Source: Fidelibacterota bacterium
Lineage (GTDB): Bacteria > Marinisomatota > Marinisomatia > SCGC-AAA003-L08 > GCA-002719095
Direction of reading: 5' to 3'
Assembly (NCBI GenBank): GCA_002705575.1
Contig: PAHI01000076.1
Coordinates: forward strand, 9,235 to 73,234
DNA length: 64,000 bases
Numbering within the stretch: the stretch's first letter is position 1; each line of letters starts with the position of its first letter. Both the position numbers and the translations under genes were made by a program. Below, piece after piece: positions 17,254 through 24,861 of the stretch. The notes beneath the pieces were generated by a model that was not told the DNA's origin, ran no database searches, and was given only the letters and a program-made list of their open reading frames with translations.

Positions 17254-18375
17254 TTATGAGAAATATTTAAGAAATTTTATAGTTAATAATCCATCAAACC
17301 ATCTATTAAATTGGGAAATAAATTTATCATAATCCGTATTTTTAACTAAACTTTTCCATATTTTTTTAATTCCATGTAATTCTAAAAATTTATTTAATTT
17401 ACCTATATCCTTTGTTTTATCTAGTAATTCATTAATGTTTAGTCTATTTGATTCTTTTATAATTGATAATAATTTATTTAATTTTACAAATGATTCATCA
17501 GAAAAATAAATTTCTTTAATTTTTTGTTCATTTAAAGCTTTATTCATTCTATAACCTGTCCCTAAATATACTCTATCAGATAATCTTGATGATGGATATA
17601 CGATTTTTTTATTTATTACATGCATAAATTGAAAATGTTTTGTTAGTTCTTGTAAAAAATAAAAATCTTCTGTGGCTTTTTTTGAATTCATGCCACCAAC
17701 AGATATATATGAATTAGAAGTACATGTTATGCAAGAACCCAGGCTAACATATCCATAAGGAGATCCTGCTTGTTTTATTTTTTTAGCGGTTATATATAGA
17801 AAGTTTTCATATTTACGGATATTTTTAGTGATTTTCGAATCAATATTATCTTGATGCTTAAAACCTGCAATAGCGCAGCCACACATATTTTTTTCATAGT
17901 AATGATTTATTACTTTTAAGTAGTTTTTAGAAAGTATTACATCTGCATCTGTATAGCACATAATACTTGATTTTTTGGAATGTTTTAATGCTAAATCTGC
18001 TCCAATTTTTCTTGCTAATCCTACACCAGCTTTTTTAGATGGAAGCGCATTTTTATTTGAAAATGCATCAATGTAAACTATTTCAAATTTGAAATCAGAT
18101 CTATTTAAGTATTTTTGTGTTTCCTCATTATTGTTGATAATTTGCTTGTTTTCGTTTTCAGAGTTATTTATTACTATAATTACCAAAGTTTTTTCTAAAT
18201 ATTTTTTTTGCTGTGTTGATATACTTCTAATTAATTTAGGCAAGTAGTTTTTTTCTGCTTTTGATGGTACTATAATAAAAAAATCATATTTTTTAAAATT
18301 AGGTTTTTTATTAAAACTCCAAAATTTTTCAGATCTTTTAGAAAGGTATTTTTTTAGATTTTTTTCAAAGTGCAT
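17254..18375 (-). CDS. Family 2-type glycosyltransferase
   Basis: A 373-aa GT-A fold protein. F-F-I-I-V-P-S-K-A-E-K-N-Y-L starts the nucleotide-sugar domain. A G-L-A-R-K-I-G-A-D segment is followed by the metal-binding Y-T-D-A-D-V-I-L, and an acceptor-side motif G-G-M-N-S-K-K-A-T-E-D-F-Y-F provides the likely catalytic ED pair. No transmembrane helices are obvious, so it is cytoplasmic or peripheral. The sugar and acceptor are unknown. It overlaps miaA by 11 bases and precedes the FakA-FakB gene by 2 bases. Confidence 0.78.
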   Translation of the reverse strand: MHFEKNLKKYLSKRSEKFWSFNKKPNFKKYDFFIIVPSKAEKNYLPKLIRSISTQQKKYLEKTLVIIVINNSENENKQIINNNEETQKYLNRSDFKFEIVYIDAFSNKNALPSKKAGVGLARKIGADLALKHSKKSSIMCYTDADVILSKNYLKVINHYYEKNMCGCAIAGFKHQDNIDSKITKNIRKYENFLYITAKKIKQAGSPYGYVSLGSCITCTSNSYISVGGMNSKKATEDFYFLQELTKHFQFMHVINKKIVYPSSRLSDRVYLGTGYRMNKALNEQKIKEIYFSDESFVKLNKLLSIIKESNRLNINELLDKTKDIGKLNKFLELHGIKKIWKSLVKNTDYDKFISQFNRWFDGLLTIKFLKYFS

Positions 18376-19303
18376 TTAATAATAAAAGATTTATTTTATC
18401 TAGTTCATTGGGTTCTAACCAATTAATTTCAACTCCTTTTTTTTCCATCCTCCTAAACCAGCTAATTTGTCTTTTTGCAAATTGACCGATCGCTGTACCT
18501 AGTTTATCAAGTAATTCATCCTTGGTAATTTCATTTTTTAAATGTAAGCCTACAAATTTATATTCTAATCCAAAGTATTCAAGTCTTTTCATATTAATTT
18601 TTTGGTGTTTTAATAAGCTTTCAACTTCTTCTATAAGGCCTTCCTCAATTCGTTGAGCTAAGCGTTTTCTTATTAGTTGTTTATTTTCTTCGCGATTTTG
18701 TTTAATGCCGATTACTAAAAAGTTATCAAATTTTTGGTCTTTAAAAATATCAACTTCATCTTTATTTTCATGCATGTTAATTTCTATAGTTCTTATTATT
18801 CTATTTTTAGTGTCTGTTTTTTTTGGATTTGTATAATCTTTTTCAGATAACTTTTTAAGTAATTCCATCAATTCTTCTGTTGTTTTTTCTTGCAATGAAT
18901 TTCGTAATAGCTGATTCGGTCCTGGATAATTTTGAAGCTTATATTTTAGTAGTATTGATTCAATATAAAGTCCAGTTCCTCCACATAAGATTGGTAAATT
19001 TTTATTATTTTTTATTATATTGTATGATTTTATAAAGTCCCTTTGAAATTGGTACACACTATAGTTTTGATTAGGATTTAGAATATCAATTAAATGGTAC
19101 GGAATTTTTTTATTTCTTATTGTGTATTCATTAAGGTCTTTGCCAGTCCCTATGTCCATACCTTTATATATTTGTCTAGAGTCAGCAGATATGATTTCAC
19201 CACTATGTGTGTAAGCGATATTAGTTGCAACTTTAGTTTTTCCAGATGCAGTTGGCCCAGTAATAACTAGAAAGTCTATTTTAGTTTTTTTATTTGAAAC
19301 CAT
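18365..19303 (-). CDS. miaA: tRNA dimethylallyltransferase
   Basis: A 312-aa MiaA. The P-loop G-P-T-A-S-G-K-T (16-23) is followed by S-A-D-S-R-Q-I-Y-K-G-M-D-I-G-T-G-K, and G-G-T-G-L-Y-I-E binds the substrate. The C-terminal K-R-Q-I-S-W-F-R-R motif is also present. It adds dimethylallyl to A37 of tRNAs that read UNN codons. First gene of a minus-strand run; the divergent gap to 19472 would hold promoters for both directions. Confidence 0.95.
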   Translation of the reverse strand: MVSNKKTKIDFLVITGPTASGKTKVATNIAYTHSGEIISADSRQIYKGMDIGTGKDLNEYTIRNKKIPYHLIDILNPNQNYSVYQFQRDFIKSYNIIKNNKNLPILCGGTGLYIESILLKYKLQNYPGPNQLLRNSLQEKTTEELMELLKKLSEKDYTNPKKTDTKNRIIRTIEINMHENKDEVDIFKDQKFDNFLVIGIKQNREENKQLIRKRLAQRIEEGLIEEVESLLKHQKINMKRLEYFGLEYKFVGLHLKNEITKDELLDKLGTAIGQFAKRQISWFRRMEKKGVEINWLEPNELDKINLLLLNAL

Positions 19304-19471
19304 AATTAATTTGCAAAATATATCACTTAGTTTTTTTAAAAAGTATTAAATATTTATATAATTAGTCTTTCCATTTTTATAGTACTTATTGTAACAATAT
19401 TTAGTTTTTATTTAATTCTCATTATGAATTAAATTTGATATGTATTTTAAATTAAAGGAAACCTATTAAAT

Positions 19472-20191
19472 ATGGCAAAAAACTTTATAATTTCTATTTT
19501 ATTTTTTAGCACCTTAGTTTTTACTCAGCAGTACGACTATTTTCTTTTAGATGTTAATTCAACATCACCTACTTATAATCAAAATGTTGGCCCGTCATAT
19601 TTTGATACTCAAGGGAAACCAATTTCAATTAATTTCTTTGGCTGGGAAAGCTGAGGTACTTGACGAGCCGTATTCGCACAGTTGTGTGATCTAAATAATC
19701 AAAATACATGGGATACAAGTAAAGCTGTTTTAATAGGTGTTGGAATTAGGGCACAGCTTGGTAATCCAATTGTTCTTGATGGTATGGTTGGTCAGCAAGG
19801 TGCTGATTCTCCATGGGTTCAAGACCCCTCTTTAGAAGTATGGGATTCAGTTTTAGGTGAGAATGCTCCAAGAAGACAAGTAGTAATCCTTGATCATAAT
19901 AGGGAAAATAAATTTCAAAAATATTATAGCAGTACCCTAAGCAATTCTGAAATTAACGAACTACTTCTTACAGTACAAAACCTTATAAATAGTATTCCTC
20001 CTAATATAGATTTAGGTGATACTAACCTTGATGGAGATATTAATGTTGCTGACATTGTAGTTCTCGTGAATTTTATTCTTGAAGTAGAATCTTATAATGA
20101 TATAGAATTTCAAGCCTCTGATTTAAATAATGATAATACTTTGACTGTTCAGGATATTATAGTTTTAGTCAATTTAATTCTAGGTATTTAA
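19472..20191 (+). CDS. Putative secreted UxxU selenoprotein: thioredoxin-like domain plus dockerin-like C-terminus
   Basis: One reading frame of 239 codons is interrupted only by TGA at 19652-19654 and 19661-19663, and otherwise stays open to TAA at 20189. Residues 1-18 are a signal peptide. The redoxin core reads I-S-I-N-F-F-G-W-E-S-U61-G-T-U64-R-A-V-F-A-Q-L, matching the thioredoxin pattern NFWATWCGPCRAEFPAL with both UGAs exactly at the CxxC cysteines. Residues about 180-239 form a dockerin-like pair of calcium loops (G-D-T-N-L-D-G-D-I-N and S-D-L-N-N-D-N-T-L-T, each followed by D-I-x-V-L-V-N). A hairpin follows the second UGA. I infer selenocysteine at both positions. A pseudogene is possible but would have to hit both redox positions by chance. 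Shine-Dalgarno AAGGA lies 12 nt upstream. Confidence 0.75.
19674..19689 (+). promoter_or_regulatory. SECIS-like hairpin in the UxxU gene
   Basis: A 6-bp stem TCGCAC / GTGTGA (one G-U pair) closes an AGTT loop, 10 nt after the second UGA. Counting U of that UGA as 1, the loop G-U lies at 21-22; E. coli fdhF has G23-U24. It may also serve the first UGA, 9 nt further up. The structure is short and lacks a clear bulged U, so it is tentative. Confidence 0.5.
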
Positions 20192-20194
20192 AAG

Positions 20195-20836
20195 CTGATT
20201 CCTATATTGTATACTTTTAGACGATGACCTTATGCTATTAGAGCTAGGATGGCTCTTTACGAATCGAATATAAAAGTTGAATTAAGAGAAATTATTCTTA
20301 AAAATAGACCGCAAGAACTATATAATATATCACCTAAAGGAACTGTCCCAGTTCTCCAATTAAATGAGCATAATATTATTGATGAAAGCTTAGATATAAT
20401 GTTGTGGGCGTTAAAAAAAAACAATTCAAAATGGATAAAGAATCAATTTAATTATCAGATGGAATTAATCAAATTTAATGATACTACTTTCAAGTATTTT
20501 TTAGATAGATATAAATATCATGATAGATATCCTGAGTATTCACAAAAATATTATAAAGAAAAGTGTGATCTAATATTAAATAAATATGAGGTCAAATTAA
20601 CATATAATAATTTTATTATAGGCGATAGTGAGCAACTTGTAGATATAGCTATATTTCCCTTTATTAGACAGTATGCATATGTAGATAGTGTGTCTTTTGA
20701 AAAAAAATTTCCGCATTTAACTAATTGGTTTGAGAGGTTAAAAAGCTCAGATTGTTTTAATTCTGTAATGTCTAAATATTCATTATGGAATAAAAAAACC
20801 CCTCTTTTTATAAATTTTAAAAAAACAAATGATTAG
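20195..20836 (+). CDS. Putative selenocysteine-containing glutathione S-transferase-like protein
   Basis: The frame is open from TAA 20189 to the stop at 20836 except for TGA at 20225-20227. Read through, it gives I-P-I-L-Y-T-F-R-R-U-P-Y-A-I-R-A-R-M-A-L, the N-terminal strand and active-site helix of GSTs with the common R-R-C-P-Y-A motif, so UGA replaces the catalytic cysteine. G-T-V-P-V-L (cis-Pro) and D-E-S-L-D-I follow, then an all-helical C-terminal domain with V-D-I-A-I-F-P-F-I-R-Q. Starting at ATG 20249 would delete the active site. The start is uncertain: CTG 20195 (used here), ATT 20198 or TTG 20207. The frame begins 3 bases after the stop of the UxxU gene, so the two are probably coupled. 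Confidence 0.75.
20240..20256 (+). promoter_or_regulatory. SECIS-like hairpin in the GST-like gene
   Basis: Perfect 5-bp stem AGAGC / GCTCT, extendable by U-G and A-U pairs to seven, leaving a GGA apical loop. With U of the UGA at 20225 as 1, the loop is at 23-25, the same distance as the G23-U24 loop of E. coli fdhF. This fits the bacterial SECIS pattern of a hairpin just 3' of UGA with G at the start of the apical loop. Confidence 0.6.
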
Positions 20837-20865
20837 AATATAAATTTTGAAACTTTTTTTGAATA

Positions 20866-21894
20866 TCATCTAAGATAATCGCATATTAATCTATGAAAAT
20901 GATGAGTCCCCTTTTCGTATTCAGCTGAATAGCGTCCATTTTCGTAAAATTGAGATTGGATTCCCTTTTGAACGTTTAAAACAACTTCTTCATCCTCAAT
21001 CTCCACGTCGTGCAATTCTGTGATTTTTGATTTAATTTTTATATCTTCTACTACAGGGTAAGTTAAAAATTTAACTCTAGTACGATTAATAGACATTGGT
21101 TCAACTAAATTTATTGATAAACCCCAATCGTAAAAATTAAACATCATGTTTGGGAAAATCCAGTAGTAGTATGCATATACATCATTTCTTTTATCTTTTG
21201 TATATTGTAAAACGCCATTATCTAATAATTCTGTTTTATAGCTTTGTATATCAATTTCTCCATTTAAACCTTTATGTACAAAAGGTACATGTAAACCTTC
21301 AAGATAATTTTCACAATATAATGCCCAGTTAGCATCTAAATAATAAGTTTTTGAAAATTCAGGACTATATCTCAAGTTATCAAATGGAAATTTTTTTAGC
21401 CGATTTGAGAAATCATTAATTAAGGATTCAATTCTTATTTTTGGAGTAATTCCTGTAAATAAAAAATCAGACCATTCAAATGATGGTAATTTTACCAAGT
21501 TATCACTATCTGATGGAAAGTTTTTGACATTTTTAAATCCTGGCATACTTAGCATTTTTCCATTTAAATCAAATAATCTTCCATGATATGTGCATTTCAT
21601 GGTTTTTTTAGTACATTTTTTTTGGGTTATTATGTGTCCACGATGAGTGCATACATTTGATAAGAAGCTATAAACCCCATTATTTTTTATTAAAACGATA
21701 GGCTCATTAATTGAATCTTGAAATAATGTAAGTGGAGTTTGTGTATTATTTGAATATTGAGATTTATGGCCTACAAATTGCCATGAATTTTTAAAGATTT
21801 TTTGTAAACATAGTGAATAATATTCTTCATTTAGATAAAAACATGAGTTCAATGACTTTGCAACTGAAATATCTTGATCAACGCTTAAAGTCAT
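20866..21894 (-). CDS. Rieske non-heme iron oxygenase, large-subunit type
   Basis: A 342-aa oxygenase. The Rieske [2Fe-2S] ligands are C82-T-H84 and C101-T-Y-H104. The catalytic domain has the mononuclear iron motif E-N-Y-L-E-G-L-H-V-P-F-V-H, with a later acidic region that can supply the Asp ligand. Relatives hydroxylate aromatic rings or trimethylated amines (choline, carnitine, stachydrine). No reductase or ferredoxin partner is adjacent, so the substrate and electron donor are unknown. Last gene of the secD-secF-purA-protease run, converging on the GST-like gene with 29 bases between them and no visible terminator. Confidence 0.85.
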   Translation of the reverse strand: MTLSVDQDISVAKSLNSCFYLNEEYYSLCLQKIFKNSWQFVGHKSQYSNNTQTPLTLFQDSINEPIVLIKNNGVYSFLSNVCTHRGHIITQKKCTKKTMKCTYHGRLFDLNGKMLSMPGFKNVKNFPSDSDNLVKLPSFEWSDFLFTGITPKIRIESLINDFSNRLKKFPFDNLRYSPEFSKTYYLDANWALYCENYLEGLHVPFVHKGLNGEIDIQSYKTELLDNGVLQYTKDKRNDVYAYYYWIFPNMMFNFYDWGLSINLVEPMSINRTRVKFLTYPVVEDIKIKSKITELHDVEIEDEEVVLNVQKGIQSQFYENGRYSAEYEKGTHHFHRLICDYLR

Positions 21895-21906
21895 TGTTAT
21901 TTAACT

Positions 21907-24861
21907 TTATTCTAAATCGAGAGATTTTTTAATTGAATCAGATACTTTCATAAGATGTGCAAGAGTGTAATCATTGATGGATTTTTCAGCTATCATTTCA
22001 TTAATTTTAGTGTGAATTAAACTTAAGTGCAGCCTAGCCAAAGATTGAGAATCATTAGGGAAAGCCTCATTCTTATTTTCGTATGCCTTAATAAGATATT
22101 CTATATGCATGGTTTGAAGCTGTCTTCTAAATGAATTAATATCCTCAGTTACACTTAGTTCATACCAAATAGACTCTGATATTTCATTAAATAAATAACT
22201 TAATTCAAATACTTGCTCTTCGGAGGTTTTTATTGTGTTATCAATTATTCTATTATGAGTTCTTGTATCAAATAAGCGCCTTAAAGAAGATTTTTGAACT
22301 GATTTAACAACTGAATGTAGAGGGAAGTCTAGTCTGCTCATTCTGTAAACACTACCTTCTAAATCTGAGAGTCTCTCAGGAGCCATTTTATTTAATAATT
22401 CTGAATCAAACTTGAATGCATTCTTATCAAAAATATATTTTTTATAAAAATCAAGAGCAGCTTTTTGAGTTGCTAAATCGATTGTCTCTAATGGTAAATC
22501 GTTATATTTTTGGCCAACATGATGCCTACTATGTTTAATCCCACCAATAAATTTATAAACACTTGCTACACCCCTATAATATTCATAGAAACCTTCATAG
22601 AATAAACTTCTTATTTTAGGATATCTTTGTCCATTTTTTTCAAAATTGTCAAGTATACTATTTATATATTGATTTCCTAATTCGATTCTTTTAGCATAAT
22701 GCTCAATAGGATTAGAGGTCATATCTCTTCTGTTTATATAGGGATCTATACCTCTACTTCCAGCATCTTCGTCTGTGCCATATGCAAGTAATGGATTAGT
22801 AGACTTTGATGCGATTTTTTCTAAGAAATCTTTCTCTGGTGTTTTTGAATAAGGAGGTTGTTCAGCATAAGCATATTCAATAGCCCAGTAATCATAGTGT
22901 CCAGGGACTGTTTGGAAGTAGTTTTTACCTCCATCAAATAGGTTGGTAGCATTGTAATCCATAACTGACCCTGTAACTCCATATTGTTCAGTAAAATTAG
23001 GGTTGCTTATTTCTTCTAAGCTGAAAACAGAACTTGCTTTAAAATTGTGCCTCAATCCAAGAGTATGACCAACTTCATGAAGTATTAAATCAACTAAACC
23101 ATCGTGAACAAATTTTTTAAAATTAGTTTTATTGTTATCAATTTGTCCTGTGGCCGTAAAATAATTCCAAGCATATGTCATTTTGTGATTCATTATATTA
23201 TGATATTCACATTTTTCATGATTATGATCATTATTCAGATTATTTTCTTCAATTGATAAATCTAATGGATCAATATATTCAGCAAAATCCGTGTAGTAAT
23301 ATCTTACAAAGTCACTTCCAATTCGTATGTCAGCATCATAAATTTCTCCTGTAAAAGGGTTGGCTCTAGATGGACCAACAGCGTAAGCGTTACCAGGTTG
23401 AATCATCCAACGTATTGTATTATACCTTGTATCTGCGGGATCCCAATCAGCATTATCAGGCATTTGCTTAGCAACAATAGCATTTTTAAATCCAATTTTT
23501 TCAAAAGCTAAATTCCATTTTAAAATACCTTCTTTAATCGCACTTCGAAATTCGTGAGGCACAGTATTTTCAATCCAGAAAACAATAGGCTCTACTGGTT
23601 CTGATAAATTTAGATTTGGGTTTTTCTTTTTTAAGTTCCATCTATTAATGTATCTAATATCAGGAATATCTTTAAAAGTATCTGAATAATCTTGATAAAT
23701 TGTTAAAAAATGACCTACTCTATCATCTGCTAAACGAGGTTTATAGCTAGAGTTTGGGAGTCTAGTAATGCTAATGTGATATTTGTGCACCATACTCCTT
23801 GAATCTGCTAAAGTAAATCTATAATTAGATCTACTCGATTTATAATGAATTGTTACATCAATCTCAGAATTATCAAGAAAAGATTTAATATAGTTAAAGT
23901 AGCTATTTGTTTTGTCAAATTTATAATTTATAGAACTAATGCTACCTACATTTCCGATATCTCTTATAAAAAAAGCTGAAGCATCAATAAGATAAGCTCC
24001 GGTATCTTTATGTGGCTCAGTTAATATTTTAGTACTTGTTAAAATAGAATTAGGAATATGATTTTTTATTGCTTTGCTTATAGGTAAATTTTTATCAGCT
24101 CGGAAATTAACATTAACCTCAACAAATTGAACCTTATTACCAACCTTTTTCAGCATAAATGGGTACTCTCCTTGCATTGAGCTCCCATCAAAATAAAAGG
24201 CATCGCCAGATTGTCTCGTAATGTTAGTTAAGAATATTTCTTCAAATTGATTAGGCCTAATTTCCATTAACATTGTTCCGTCATCTTCTTTTTGGTAAAA
24301 AGTGAACAATCCTTCAATTTTTTTATAATCTTTTATTTTATCAATAAATGATTTATTATTTTTTTTCGTACTTTTTTGTGATTCTTTTTTAGGCGTAACA
24401 TTAGTTTTTTCATCATTTTTTTGATTAGCTTTTGAAGAATTGTTAGATTTATTTTTAGTAAGATTGTCAGAATTTTTTTTATGATGTGACATTAATTCTT
24501 CAACAAAATTAATGGTGCAATACATCGATTCATTTAGCATTTGATTTGCAAAATTGTGAGCTATTTTTTGGTTATTATATATATAGTTTATTTCGTTGTA
24601 AAATTTATCTTCTGAAAGGAAACTGCTTATTTCAGATAAAGCACAATCACAGAATTCTTTTTTATCAGAGAAAATAATTTCAATGTTTTGATAGTCTAGT
24701 TCGATACATTGTTGTATAAATTTTTTTTTATTTTCAGTATCCCAAATATGATTAGTTTTTTTTAAATTATTTTCAGTAAGAAATTTTTTATCAAATTCTA
24801 AAAAAGGATTTGAGAATATAATTGTAATAGAATAAATGATTATTTTATATATTGATTTCAT
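21907..24861 (-). CDS. Large secreted zinc metalloprotease (metzincin-like, DUF5117/DUF4953 type)
   Basis: A 984-aa protein with a signal peptide at residues 1-17. An N-terminal region of about 110 residues with several cysteines is followed by a low-complexity Lys/Asn/Ser linker (about 125-170). A beta-rich domain (G-L-F-T-F-Y-Q-K-E-D-D-G-T-M-L-M-E-I) fits DUF5117. The catalytic domain holds H595-E-V-G-H-T-L-G-L-R-H605, the HExxHxxGxxH zinc motif, followed by S-V-M-D-Y-N, the Met-turn. Large proteins of this type are typical of Bacteroidota and relatives and act outside the cytoplasm; the substrate is unknown. Its ATG overlaps the end of purA by 4 bases. Confidence 0.85.
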   Translation of the reverse strand: MKSIYKIIIYSITIIFSNPFLEFDKKFLTENNLKKTNHIWDTENKKKFIQQCIELDYQNIEIIFSDKKEFCDCALSEISSFLSEDKFYNEINYIYNNQKIAHNFANQMLNESMYCTINFVEELMSHHKKNSDNLTKNKSNNSSKANQKNDEKTNVTPKKESQKSTKKNNKSFIDKIKDYKKIEGLFTFYQKEDDGTMLMEIRPNQFEEIFLTNITRQSGDAFYFDGSSMQGEYPFMLKKVGNKVQFVEVNVNFRADKNLPISKAIKNHIPNSILTSTKILTEPHKDTGAYLIDASAFFIRDIGNVGSISSINYKFDKTNSYFNYIKSFLDNSEIDVTIHYKSSRSNYRFTLADSRSMVHKYHISITRLPNSSYKPRLADDRVGHFLTIYQDYSDTFKDIPDIRYINRWNLKKKNPNLNLSEPVEPIVFWIENTVPHEFRSAIKEGILKWNLAFEKIGFKNAIVAKQMPDNADWDPADTRYNTIRWMIQPGNAYAVGPSRANPFTGEIYDADIRIGSDFVRYYYTDFAEYIDPLDLSIEENNLNNDHNHEKCEYHNIMNHKMTYAWNYFTATGQIDNNKTNFKKFVHDGLVDLILHEVGHTLGLRHNFKASSVFSLEEISNPNFTEQYGVTGSVMDYNATNLFDGGKNYFQTVPGHYDYWAIEYAYAEQPPYSKTPEKDFLEKIASKSTNPLLAYGTDEDAGSRGIDPYINRRDMTSNPIEHYAKRIELGNQYINSILDNFEKNGQRYPKIRSLFYEGFYEYYRGVASVYKFIGGIKHSRHHVGQKYNDLPLETIDLATQKAALDFYKKYIFDKNAFKFDSELLNKMAPERLSDLEGSVYRMSRLDFPLHSVVKSVQKSSLRRLFDTRTHNRIIDNTIKTSEEQVFELSYLFNEISESIWYELSVTEDINSFRRQLQTMHIEYLIKAYENKNEAFPNDSQSLARLHLSLIHTKINEMIAEKSINDYTLAHLMKVSDSIKKSLDLE

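Noticed and set aside
19682..20191. A separate dockerin-type gene starting at TTG 19682
   Set aside because: It is in the same frame as the upstream signal-peptide ORF and contains the second half of a thioredoxin-like domain. The UGA codons at the CxxC positions explain the break better.
20249..20836. GST-like protein starting at ATG 20249
   Set aside because: This start removes the first strand and active-site motif, which are encoded intact directly upstream apart from one UGA.
19472..20836. Genome-wide reassignment of UGA as a sense codon
   Set aside because: UGA is the stop codon of gcdH (10476-10478) and of others, and no UGA occurs inside the other conserved genes.
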